From Adiantum capillus-veneris (Eukaryota; Streptophyta; Polypodiopsida; Polypodiales; Pteridaceae): a stretch of DNA of 64,000 nucleotides. The DNA lies in assembly GCA_014529385.2 (NCBI GenBank), contig CM043959.1, positions 89,911,529 to 89,975,528 of the forward strand, given 5' to 3'. This document shows, one piece after another, positions 1 to 11,782 of the stretch. Below the pieces are notes generated by a model. The model did not search any database and was not told the origin of the DNA. It was given only the letters and a program-made list of their open reading frames with translations. Positions within the stretch are counted from its first letter, which is position 1. Each line of letters begins with the position of its first letter. The translations under genes were made by a program, and so were the position numbers.

Positions 1-1680
1 GATCTGGCAAAGCCCTCAGATTCCTCCCTGGCCTACGTATGTTGCAATCAACGTGCATCAAGAGACAAAAACCTCGAGTACATGACCATGAAGAACTTTA
101 CGTGCTTTTGTGAGATCATTGCATCTCGCATACATGTCAAAATAGAGCTTAGAGATACTATTTCTGGCTAGAAGCCCTTCACTTCGCATGTTGGGAAAAA
201 AACGCAGCGTTCTTTGCCACACCCATGTTGGGTATATCCCGCAATCGACTTGTTCCATGGGATGACCTTCTAAACAACAAGCCCATCAAGCATCTCTTGT
301 GCTTTCGTAAGGTATCACGTTTGGCATACATATTGACCAAAGCTGTTGATGCTTTGTCTCTTGCAGAATAGCGTTCACAGAATACGCTCGCGATGTTGGG
401 CATACGGCGTTCCTGCCATGCGGGCTCAAAACTCTCCTGTTTTGGGGCAAGAAATGTTGCGATTTTTGGTGCTGATCCGCTGCTATTTTAGGACCAAGAA
501 CACCCATTTCGGGGCTGATTTGCTTCCATTATAAGGCTGATCTAGAGCGTGTTTGTGAGAGCTCTAATTCCCATAACCAGCATGCATGAAAGAAAGCGCT
601 AACCTGCCAGTAGGGCTGCCTTTTCTATTTGTACTTAAGAGCTTAGAAGTTTCGGCAAGCCCTATCGGGTGATCTAGCAAAGCCATCACCTTCCTCCCAA
701 ACCGATGTATGTTGCAATCAACACGCTTCTAGAGACAACAACCTCCAGCACAAGTACATGGAGAGCTTTACCTGCTTTTGTGAGAGCATTGCATCTTGCA
801 TACTACTTCAGGCTAGAAACCCTTCACTTCGTATCTTGGGGAAAAACGCAGCGTTCTGTTTTGGCATACATATCGACCAAAGTTGTTGATGGTTTGTCTC
901 CTGTAGAATAGCGTTCACAGAATACGCTCGAGATGTTGGGCATAAGGCGTTCCTGCCATGCGGGCTCAAAACCCTCCTGTGTTGGGGCAAGAAATGTTGC
1001 GATTTTTGGTGCTAATCCGCTGCTATTTTAGGACCAATAACACTCCCATTTTGGGGCTGATCTGGAGTGTATTTGTCAGAGCTCCAATTCTCAAAACAAG
1101 CAAGCATGGGAGAAAGCGCTAACCTGCCAATAGGGATGCCTTCTGTGTGTACTTAAGAGCTCACAAGCCCTATCGGGCTGATCTAGCAAAGCCGTCACTT
1201 TCCTCCCTGGACGATGTATGTTGCAATCAACGCGCTTCCAGGGACAATAACCTCCAGCACAGGTACATGAAGAGCTTTACGTGCTTTTGTGAGAGCATTG
1301 CATCTTGCATACTATGTCCGGCTAGAAGCCCTTCACTTCGCATCTTGGGAAACAAATGCATTGTTCTTTGCCACACCCATGTTGGGCATACATATCGACC
1401 AAAGCTTGTAGGCGTATCATGCAATCAACATTCTCCTAGTGACAACCTTCTCGACCAAAGCTTGTGTGGGGACATCCCTGAGCATATGCTACAATCAATG
1501 CACTCTGAGAGATAGCATCCTAGAAAGGATGACCGCTACGGAAACTCTGCGTGCTTTTGTGAGAGCACCACATTTGGCATACATACGAACACAAATGCTT
1601 GAGGATCCTTGTCTTGTAGATGAGCTTCTGTGTACCTACAAGCTCACAAGCTTCTGCAAGCTCTAGTTGGTTGATGTGGA
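1..1680. repeat. Decayed tandem repeat, units of roughly 0.5-0.67 kb
   Basis: A block starting with gatct(g/a)gcaaagcc, followed by a line resembling gtatgttgcaatcaac, recurs at about 1, 671 and 1,180. A partial fourth copy starts near 2,220. The copies also share a downstream block that ends in gaaagcgctaacctgcca (about 590 and 1,112). The minus strand of each copy carries PPR-like coding remnants, so the repeat probably arose by local duplication of a PPR gene fragment. No copy holds a long open frame. Confidence 0.7.
58..403 (-). pseudogene. PPR-protein fragment, broken
   Basis: Two overlapping minus-strand frames carry pentatricopeptide-repeat signatures. One, at 58-258, contains GLLARNS followed by DMYARCNDLTKARKVLHGH. 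The other, at 179-403, contains STALVNMYAKRDTLRK. The (L/D)MYA(K/R)C...L.KA..V pattern is the typical second-helix and loop core of plant L/S-type PPR motifs, which bind RNA in organelles. The frames are shifted relative to each other and no full 35-residue repeat survives, so this is a relic. Related but more decayed copies lie on the same strand around 810-990 and 1,230-1,420. Confidence 0.6.
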
Positions 1681-1748
1681 AAAGTTTTGGCTGAGCCATC
1701 CATCCCCAAGCTCGCCCTTGAGCTAGGCACACCACCAAGCTCTCACCT

Positions 1749-2640
1749 ATGACGACAACAATGATGATGTCGATGATGATGAACGACGGCGATAACGATG
1801 ACGACGATGTCGTTGCTAATGGGCTGAAATCTGAAAATGCTCTTTGTGGCTGAAATCTAAAATCACTGGGGATACTGATGGGAATCTTCTAGCGTGACGA
1901 GGCTACGGGTTGATCTGCCGTCATTGACAATGACGATGGCTGAAAACGGAAAAACAGTAATCGATCTCATGGCTGAAAACTGTTCTGCTATCTTTGTCGT
2001 GATGGAACGGGCAACCGCGACGAGCCTATCAGGCCCTTCCTATGCTTTCTTAGTGCTTGTGGCTGAAATTTAAAATCACTAGAGATATTGATGGGAATCT
2101 GCTAGCATGAAAAGGCTACGGACTGATCTGCCGTCGTTGACGACGATGGTGACTAAAAACTGAAAAATGTAAATTGTTCTACTGGCTGAAAACTGAAAAA
2201 ACGCTAATTAGCCTTACCACTATTTGCCACAACCACGTTGGGCGTATGTGGCAATCAACGTGCTCTAAAAGACAACATCCTGGAAAGGATGACCATCAAG
2301 AACTTCACGTGTTTTTGTGAGAGCATCACATCTGGCATACATATGAACTCCCTCACCACGCTGGTATTTTAAAGGTGAAAATGCTATATTTTTGTGCTGA
2401 AAACGCTGCTGTTTTGGGGCTGATTCATTGTCGTTTTGAGATTGATCTACCGCTATTTCGGGCTGAAAACGTTGCTACTTTGGGGATGGTTGATTCACTG
2501 CCGTTTCGGTAGCAATGTGTATTTTAAGTTGTTTGTTGATCTTAGCACTTAGCTTCGCTCATTGTGGTTTTATTTTTATCTTTACTTGAATTTTCAATTC
2601 ATGATCAATTTTTCAAGGATGATTTGATTGTACCAATAAA
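1749..2640. repeat. Noncoding stretch with GA(T/C)-rich and diverged direct repeats
   Basis: A trinucleotide-like GAC/GAT tract occupies about 1,749-1,812. A segment from gtggctgaaatctaaaatcact onward (near 1,846) is repeated about 214 bp later (near 2,060) with substitutions. Variants of gctgctattttggggctgatt recur at about 1,020, 2,405 and 2,460. I see no gene here. The last 150 bp are AT-rich and precede the start of the methyltransferase-like gene, so they may hold its promoter. Confidence 0.5.
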
Positions 2641-2681
2641 GAACTGTCTTTTAATTTGACCATGTTTAATGACAAAAGGCA

Positions 2682-5600
2682 ATGGAGGGGCAAGGGGAAA
2701 GCACCCAACTTACGTTAGGAGAGGTTGCTAGTATCCAATCTCAGGATATTTTCAATAGAGGTGAACATGGTGGTGACTCGGGTCAAACTTCTTTGGTAAG
2801 AATTCAAAGATCAAATACTAGGTATGTGGAGTTTGACGCAAGACTTTTGCAAAGTTGGGTAGCCAAGCATGAGATTCAAAATGAGACAGAGCTCCCTTGG
2901 GTTCCCCTTTGTCGGCTAGTGGGCCATGAAGCCGTACGCAGTACTAGGGGTAATGTTGCTGAGCTAGGGTATAAGTTTAGGCAAGTAGGCTATATGCCAA
3001 GTCTTGGAAGCTTTCTCGTCTCTGAAAGGTTTCCCAATGGAGAGAGAATGTATGTCACTGAAGAGGATGAGACAAAATGGGCTAACTCATTTTGGGGAAA
3101 TATCAATCGTCAATTTGACAAGGAGCTTTCACTTTCCCAAGGCTGAGCTCACCTTGTAGGCAGAAAGCTCGTGGTATTGGACGGAAATCATCGCCTACGC
3201 GCTTGGACTTCTGAAATCAATAATGGTATGTACTAATTGTGGTTATATAGTATAGATCTTGGCATTTTGTGCACATTGTAATCTTAACAAGGCTTCGTAT
3301 AGCTTGTCGTGAAGATCCTTCAAAGTACGTGTGTGTCAAATGCACCATGACATGCTTCTCTGTTGATGAAGAATGCTCAATGTTGTGGACTCTAGATTGT
3401 CTTGACAGGTAGAAGATATTATGTTCCCTCTTCTTCTATTTTCTTATTCATCCGAAGTGCTTTGGTAGTGATATTGACTCGTGTTTTCAAAGCTTGACAC
3501 AAACCCATATCAAGCGAACACTGGCAAATGATATTTTCTTAATTAGAAGGCTTGGACTTGGAAATGAACAAAGTTGGAAGAAGTATTTTGATGAAGAAGC
3601 TCTTCAAGAGATTGCTTCCGAGATTACACAGGATAGGAAAAGACATCCCTGGATTTGGTGGAAGATACCACTTGGTCTTCTCATGCAACTCTTATACTCG
3701 GTACCTCTCTTTAACTTTGATCAAGCTTGATGACATCATAAATTGGTTATGATTACTTATTTGATTGTTTTGTAGAGTGAATTTAAAGAGGAGTTGACAA
3801 CAAAAATATCAGATAGTGAGATCTCGCCAGATAGTGAGAACTACAATACGGAGTATAAGCGTTGCATTCAAGAAGTGGAGCAACATCTGAAAACAAAAAA
3901 GGGCTTCAAGCTAGCAACAATAGCCAACCCTGCATTGGGAGATAAGTGGGTTAACAAGCTCTATGCTCTAGATTGGGAGAGTGACCATAATGTAACTCTT
4001 GACAAGCTTGTTACCCTAACTCAAACACCGATCTCAACAGAGAGGTAAGCTTTATGTGATTTTTAATATGTTGAAGCTTATGCTACTCTTCAAATTTTAG
4101 TTTTGAATTTTTTTTGTGTAGAAAAGTGTTTGCCCTCGATCGTATATTAAGCAAAGACACTGGAAGATTGTGGGGCTTTGATGGAGGAGACAAAGAATGG
4201 CGCTCTTACGTTTCATATTATTCCTATTGGGAGTGTGTTGTGGAGCGAGCGATAGAGCTCATAGAAGGGATTAAAGAAGTATCTTTCAGTGCATTTAGCG
4301 AGGCTATGATGACATTTTTTGATGATTGTCAAGAAATGCACCTTCCACATGTTTTTAAGGAGCTACCAAAACTGACACCTGGAATGCCAAAGACGAAGAT
4401 GCCATATTTGGAGGCTACCGCACGCAGATTTGCCTATAGGTAAGTACAATGTACTGAGACTTATATCACAAGTTGTAGTTTTCAGTCGATCGTTTCCTTA
4501 GATAATGTGTTGAATTTGGTCAGATGGTTTTCACTTTTATTGAGAGATGAGGAGATTACCGAGATTCCATCTGAGGTCAAAGACTGGAAACGAGTTGATA
4601 TTCCTCGTTACAAGTCTCTCTATCCACGGTCATGGCTAGATGCAGGGAAAGCACTACCAGAATCATTACAAGATATTCCATGGTTTTTGGAGTATTCAGA
4701 AGGGGAATATCCGGAAGATGAGAAGAATTTGTATAATGGTGAGAGAAATGCCATTCCTAAATCAATATTAGTTCTACAAATTGTTGTCATCTATGCATAT
4801 ATCTTGTGTATGTAGCTCTATATGAGAGTTTTGAGCGTATGCAGAGATCACAACCAAAAAAAGAGTCAAGGAGGGCTCTCACCACAAAGATCAAAGTGTA
4901 GCCATTGCAGAAAACCTTGGTAGTCCTCGTACAAAGCTAATGCCAAAGGGTGGAAAGGGAAAAGGTACAGTGCCAACAACAAGTCCTTCTCTCCCAAAGA
5001 ACAAAAAGAATATGAGAAAATCAAAAAGCAAAAAGAGACTTAGATCCTCAATCAAGGACAGTGATATGAGGGAGATATTATCAAAAAGCAAGAAACGTCA
5101 GAAAAGAGGAGTTAGTGCGAAGAGTAAATATTCAAAGGATGTTGAAGAATCTGAAGAGGATCTAGATGATTTGATCGAGTCTTTTGCACCATTACATCTG
5201 TGCTTACATGAGAATATATGTGATATAGAAGCAGAGATAACTGGAGACCCTAATGGTCCTATTTATAGGACATTATCTAGTTTTTTGCAAAAAGTAAGTA
5301 GCCCTCTTTATTCTCCTAGCGAGGCACCTTGCACATTGATATGGGCTGATCTTCCATCAAGTCTTGCTCCATTTGAGGATGAAACAATTTTCCCAGAATG
5401 GAATGAGTGGAAACCAGAGAATCTTCACGCATCTGTTTCTATTGTAGAGAAATTTTTGGCAGTCGAAGGGTTCTTTGTCACAACAAGTAGCATACAACAT
5501 CAAACAATTATTGTTTCCAATATCTTAAGACAATCCCAATTACAGATAGTTCACACTTTGTTTTTGGAGACTGCACAACAAAACAAACAACTTATTTTTG

Positions 5601-6181
5601 ATGACATTGAATATGTAAGTAAAAGGGCTTCTAAATCACTGTTTAAGTTATGTAATAGGTTGAAACCTTATTGCTTTTCCTTATTATGTCTTTTTTGCAG
5701 GTTTCAACCCTTATAGTGACTTTCTTTTCTCGTCGTGAAAGGACGCGGTTTTTGGACAAAGCATCTGCAACAAAAACTGTCTTGCAAGGATCGTTTGATC
5801 GACATGGAGACAAATTTATAGAGCTACCTCAAGGGAATAAACACAATTTAATACCAAACTCACATGGTAAACCTCTTCGAGGGGCTGCTGAACGACACCA
5901 AAACTTTTGCAGGTATTTGTCACTCATTGGAGATTTATGATGAGAATTTCTTGTTGTTACTTATACTTGGTGACACTTTTTTTCTATGGTGCAGTTTTTT
6001 GCTCTCAATGTGTACTGAGAAAGAAGAAGTGGTGATTGATTGCTTTGCAGGTGTAGGCAATATGGCACGAGTGTGCGAGGAGATGGATCGCCATTTTATC
6101 AGTATAGAGATAGATGATGAATGCCATGAGTGTAGCATCGGTCTTGTTGGAGACCAATTTGACCAAGAGATTAACAGTTGA
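2682..6181 (+). CDS. ParB-like domain fused to beta-class DNA methyltransferase, nine exons, two apparent lesions
   Basis: Nine exons joined by GT-AG introns keep phase: 2682-3225, 3303-3408, 3493-3700, 3776-4044, 4122-4439, 4524-4738, 4816-5614, 5701-5912, 5995-6181. The product is about 952 residues. Near residue 166, LDGNHRLRAW is the signature of ParB/sulfiredoxin-fold domains. Near residues 903-933, VVIDCFAGVG followed by FISIEIDDE is motif I and the following acidic strand of N6/N4 adenine/cytosine DNA methylases in beta (circularly permuted) order. The expected DPPY motif may be the degenerate IWADLPSS near residue 732. A Lys-rich stretch near residues 596-660 could be a nuclear signal. 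ParB-methylase fusions are known from phages and bacteria. Lesions: an in-frame TGA at 3144-3146 and a one-base deletion near 4,889; both reading frames resume perfectly afterwards. The gene lies 266 bp upstream of a co-oriented transposase. Residues 182-590 match nothing I recognise. Confidence 0.7.
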
Positions 6182-6447
6182 TTGTATTCTTAAACTATGC
6201 ACAAGTTGATCTTGAGACCTTCATCTGTTATGATATTTTTATGTTGATGTTCTAATTTATGTTTAAATTTTATCACGTTTGTTAAACATTAAAGTATTTG
6301 GATATCATTTTAATCGTACGTTGTCAAGTTATAACTCCTTCAATTGTATGGTTTTTGCATATTTATAAATTTTATGTTTTAAACATTCAATTTAATGGTT
6401 TGGTGTATTTTCTCAAAATATATTACAATTTACAGCCAACAAATGCA

Positions 6448-9400
6448 ATGGAGCAGTCATCTGAGTCTAATAGGAGAAAGAATGGTGCAGAGGATGAAGC
6501 TTCAAGCTCTCAAAGAGGCGGTGGAGATTTACTTAATGAGCTAGAAAATTGGGTTTTTAGTTTTCAATCAAAGCTCGATAAGCATAGAGCACCTCTAGTA
6601 ATGCAAGAAGACATCATGAAAATGATCTTTTCCGGACGTGAGATACCAAGCGAAAAACAATCAAAGCAAATTGAAAAAACCAGGCCGCTCTCAGAGATAC
6701 TTTTAGATGAGAAATTTCCTGGAATAGCTCAAAGCACACCTCAAACTATGGCCAACATATTTCAAAGATATAAAGAAAAGGGATTGATAAACCCTCAACA
6801 GTGGCGAATATGCATTGGTTGTGAGACTCAACAACACAAACACATGTTGTACCCTCCACATGAAGAAGATCTATATGAAGGAGACGTTTTGATATGCAAC
6901 TGTCCTTGCACTTCATCAAGGCCTAAACTTAAGAGAAATTGTGAAGTGTGTTGTGAGCGGTGTCATGATTGTGGGAAGGCTAGAAAAAGCATGGTACATT
7001 TTGAGTATTTGCCAATTATTGAGCAGGTTCAAATTCTTTGTCAAAGTCAAACTTTTTGTTATGATTTTCTTACTATGTGGCGATCAAAACAGAGCTGGGG
7101 TCCAAACATATTTTCCAATAAAATTGTGAAGGAGTTTTGGAACGGAGATAAATTCAAAATGTATCAGGACTTTTGGGATCCACAAAAGGAGTGGGAAGTT
7201 CCTTTTCGATGTCCAAATAACCGTTGTGGAGTGTACTATAGAACCTATCCAGCAGCTTTACGAAGTAGCGAGCTTGCATATGGATGGAAAGAAGAAGATA
7301 ATGAGTACAATTTTTTGTGCTCTTTATGCAGAACACGAGTTCAAATTGCACGGACGATTGTTAAGGTACAAGACTCTTTTCAGTAGTGTGTTTTTTTTTT
7401 TGTGAACTTGAACATTAATTGTTTGTTGGTATCTTTATAGGGAGATCCTCGAAACTTTGCATTGATGTGCCATTGGGATGGTTTTCAAACAGCAACAACA
7501 AAGCCAAAGGAGAGTGGAGTCATTGAAATAGTAGTGCTTAATGGAGGAAAAAGTTCAATAATTGGTCCATTGCCAGTGATATTTCTGCCATTGAGTTTAT
7601 TAAAACTCGATAAGAAATATGGTGATATATTTCCATGTTTTCTAGAACCATTAGTAAGTGAGCTTGAATCAGCTTTTGTAGATGGATTTCGTGTCAACTT
7701 CAACTATCCAACAACTTTTGAAGATACACAGGAAAGTACTCGAGATTTATGTACTCTTAGGGCAATTCTTATGTCATGGACAGGAGATCACCCTGCACAA
7801 TGTAAAGTGGGACGTTTGAAAGATGGAGGAAAAGCTGGATGCAGAAGAGATAAACCTCCTATGAAGAAAGTAACAGAGGGTGTGCGGATTCCAAAATATG
7901 TATATACAGATAGCAGATATCTTGCACGATATCCACCAGCCAAGAGATGTTCTACCGAGATGCTTGATGCAATAAGAGTTTCAAAACGACAAAAAACAAA
8001 GGATCAATGCAACAAAGCTTTAGCAGAGGCAGGCTTAGTTGGGGAATCACCGCTTTGGAGATTATACTATTTGTATGGCTTTGATATAAGTTTGGACCTT
8101 GTTTATGATGTGATGCATATTTTGGCATTGAATCTTTTCAAAAAATTCAATAGAAATCTCTTTGAAAGAGCATCAAATGAAATGACAAAGAGCATAGATC
8201 GTGTTGTGAAAGATGTTTCCAATGCAATACCACGGACACTTCGTAGAAGTGGAAGATGGCCATTAAATGCAGTTAAGCATCATGGTACTTTTATAGCAGA
8301 GGAGCACCAAAAGTTCATACAATGGTGCTTACCACACATTTTGAACACAGTGACAGGTATTGAAAAGACTTTGGAAGATGTTGGAATGATTTTGATAGAC
8401 ATAGCTCATATCTTTTATGACTATACTCGCAACCATGGTTGGTCAATGGAAAGCATCAAAGCTACTCGAAAATTATTTTCAGCATGGAGAATTATTTCAG
8501 AGGAGGAAGAGGGTGAAAACGTCTCACCACTTGAACATGTCGTGGGTATGCATATATAGTTAATACCTTATAAAACACTAATTTATCCTTCAAAAGTTTG
8601 TGACGATCAAGGTGTACTTTATTGATTTTTTGTATTTATGTTCAGGTTGTAGAGAGATTCTTGACGATATTATACGCCATGGTAGTCATGATGGAAGTTG
8701 GTGCTATCAATTTGAGAGAAATGTTTTAGGAATTGTGGAAATACCAACAAATAATAGGTTCAATGAGCTGACATACACAAATTATCACAATCGAGTGCTA
8801 CTATCAAGAACATTGAAACAGTTAGATGTGGAGATGGATGGTGTTTCTCCTTCTGAAAGGATACTCTCAAGTATACATACAAATCTTTTGTTGCCACAAG
8901 GACTAGCTAGAGCTGATGTAGATCTTACATCTTGTGCCAATTGGCATGCATCATGCTTAGTGCTTGCCACCTCACAAAAACAAGCAAAGGAATTGTATGA
9001 GAGTGCACATAGACTCAGTCCTTGTGCTTGCCTTCAACTGATTGATAGAAAAGGAATTGCTCTTAGTCCTCTCAAAAGGAAAAGAAGAGCTTTACATAGT
9101 TGGGAGATTTTGAGCTTGAAAAACTATTGGAATCAAAGCAATCTTTATCTTGAAGGCATTTCTTACTCAAAGGTCTACATGCATGCGGAACGGTACGAAG
9201 TGAATGATAATGTAATTGTCAATCTCTCTCCTACTGCCAATGCAAGTCTTGAATGTACATTGAGGGGCGTATGTAGCATTAAGGAATTCTTATCACATGA
9301 GCACAAAAGGAACATTGAACTCTTCTTTGTTGGAGAGTTTATGAATGAAGGTTCTGCAATAGATAATCTCCAAGATGATAAAGTGACAGGAATGAAATTA

Positions 9401-9859
9401 ATCAAGCACACAGAGTTTCTGAATAAGAGGTGGTGTCTATTGCCAACATACACAATTCTACACAAATGCTTCTTCTTGCCTTTGGATGCCATAGACGATA
9501 AGGTGATTTACGAGATGAGTGACATTAACTTTTGTACACGGTTATTAAAGCCTGGATTTGCGGGATGTGCTCGACCTTGGATGGAAAAGGGAGACATAGT
9601 GTTGGTTTCAAGCCACAATGATATTGAATCTAGTTCATCTATTAGAAATGCAGTGGTAATTGATGTTAATGTGCAACAACATGCTTTAAAAATAGGGTTT
9701 CTACGTCAAGATCCAGAGAGTGAATATTGGAACCTGGAGGATGGAGTAAGCACCTGGCAAGATTGGAGCATATGTTTGGATGTTTTACAAGGATGGTCTC
9801 CGGTTCACTATTCAAATCTTGTAGATGGCATTCCCACTTGCTTCAAAGTAGGAAATTAA
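6448..9859 (+). CDS. CACTA/Plavaka-like DDE transposase, three exons, intact
   Basis: Exons 6448-7365, 7441-8545 and 8646-9859 join in frame (GT-AG introns) to give about 1,078 residues without any stop. A Cys-rich cluster (residues 153-176) and a C-x4-C ... C-x2-C pair (about 254-297) look zinc-binding. LMCHWDGFQ (about 313) followed by VLNGG and a PL-rich stretch, GDHPAQCKV (about 420), a Gly/Cys segment GKAGCRR, and YDVMHIL (about 528) follow the motif order of Tnp2/Plavaka-type transposases of the CMC superfamily, where the D of the DxMH motif is catalytic. I cannot place the third acidic residue. The start codon sits in gcaATGGAG; the methyltransferase start (ggcaATGGAG) looks the same. 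I could not find terminal inverted repeats, so the element boundaries are unknown. An intact gene beside a lesioned partner suggests recent activity or selection. Confidence 0.75.
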
Positions 9860-10930
9860 ATACTGGCTCATTAAGAGCACCTGTGGATCTCTTTCAACAA
9901 CGTTTTGAAGCTTATTACTATGTATAATTTTGGGTTGACACTCGTTTTCTATTTTTTGTCACAAATATTATGTAAGAACGAGATTCCTCTAAACCGATTA
10001 TGTTGGCTATTGTGATTTTTAGTTCTTGCATGAAATCGATATTTTGTAATAATTAGTGATGTTAATTTGGTTATGTTTAAGATTTAATACAAGGTTCATA
10101 TCTTCTCGCACCTGCAAAAGTGAGTGGAAAAATCAAGATTCACATCCACTGCACACGTGAGAAAAATGATAGCTGTAAGTTTGCTGCATATTGACGCTGT
10201 GAGTGTTTCTAGTGAAAAAGTCAACATTCACTATATAAAAGTTTGTTTTTTCCATGTAAATTCTATTTTTATATTGTGAAATTTTTGTATGTGCTCTAAA
10301 ATTCTTCAATGAAGTGTGAAAATGAGTGGAAAAAAGACCCTTTTTCTGAACTAGTGAAAAAATCTTAACCTTGTAGGCGCGTGTTACTAGAATTTCTTTT
10401 ACTAGTTTGCGTGGTAAAATTTTGAATGGAAAATTTTAACATCCTGAGGTCATAAAAATTATCTATGTGAAAAATTTCAAGGTGAAAGAAATTCATGATC
10501 TCAAAGGACAACTCCTTTTGCATGGAGAAATTTTGGATAGAAAATAATATAGCATAGAAAATAGAAATTTGTATGCTCCCATAGAGGTAGGAATAATTAT
10601 ATAGGAAAAGATGTTGATAATATGTTAGAATGTAAAAAATTTATACTTATATTATGTATAGAAATGTTTTCAATATTGAAGAAATTAAAGCTATTACTAG
10701 AATTGGATCATTAGAAAAAAAACTTACTGCAAAGTGTAAGGGCGCAAAAAATATTCAAGTGTGAAATCGTCAAATTTACATGGAGATTTTAAACTTTATT
10801 CACTCAAGAAAAAATCAGTACAAAATACAAGCATAACAATAATATATAGGAATGAAAACTTTGATTCTCCATAGAAATTTATATATTATTCCTTATGAAA
10901 AATGGTATTCACACAATAGGGTGTGAAAGC
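9860..10930. other. AT-rich 3' flank with recurring GTGAAAAA/AGTGGAAAAA motifs
   Basis: No gene. Short motifs related to gtgaaaaa recur, mostly between 10,120 and 10,380 (gagtggaaaaatc, tagtgaaaaagtc, gagtggaaaaaagac, tagtgaaaaaatc). They could be subterminal transposase-binding repeats of the element carrying the two upstream genes. No matching inverted set was recognised to the left of 2,680. Confidence 0.3.
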
Positions 10931-11234
10931 CGGAATTGATACCCACTTTTTATAGGTAAGAAAATGTCTAAAACTTGTTGTGAAAGAGCTTGGCAATGTC
11001 CACCACTATGGGTAGTCGGACTGTGAGGGGGAAAAGAAGACTGTGAGGGATGTGGTGTAAATGAAGGAGACCCTCGTAGATGATTGATGATGGCTGCGTT
11101 GAGGTGAGAGGGAGAGAGAAATCTCCTTACGAGGGTGTATGTGTGTGGTTGGGCACCAACATGCTTCACCCAAAGAGGCGAGTGGTCAATGTGGGCAGCT
11201 CATGGCTGCAAAAGGTGTGGGCGTCATGAGTCGC

Positions 11235-11238
<4 letters not shown>

Positions 11239-11326
<88 letters not shown>
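11239..11326. repeat. (GA)n microsatellite
   Basis: An uninterrupted GA dinucleotide run of about 88 bases. Confidence 0.95.
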
Positions 11327-11328
<2 letters not shown>

Positions 11329-11704
11329 CACTTGGAGTGGGTAACTGGTGAAGCGTCCCAGGAAAGAGAGGTAGGGAGAACTCTAGTTTGGGAGGCGGTG
11401 CGCCGTTATGGCAGCTAAGAGTTTAGAGCGTGGAAATAATGATTGGTGTCTTCTACATGAGACGCTGGTATTGATCGAAGGCTGATCAGGGCGGTTTGTA
11501 GGAGGGGGAGCAAACTGTAGTTCAAAATGAGGGACCCAGCGCCATGTAAACAGGTATTGCTATTCACTATCATGCATACATGGGTTGATGAGTGGGGGCA
11601 AAAGCGTGGACGGCAGTTGCATGCCTAAGGAAAGAAAACTGAGGGAGGGTGGTTGAAAGGCATTGGGCGGCGGCTGGAGTAAGGGGGAATGAGAACGAGA
11701 GTTG

Positions 11705-11782
<78 letters not shown>

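Noticed and set aside
6298-6447. Upstream extension of the transposase frame to 6,298
   Set aside because: The extra residues are AT-rich and unlike the rest; the ATG at 6,448 sits in the same context as the start of the upstream gene.
11135-11351. Arg/Glu-repeat open frames
   Set aside because: They come from the (GA)n microsatellite.
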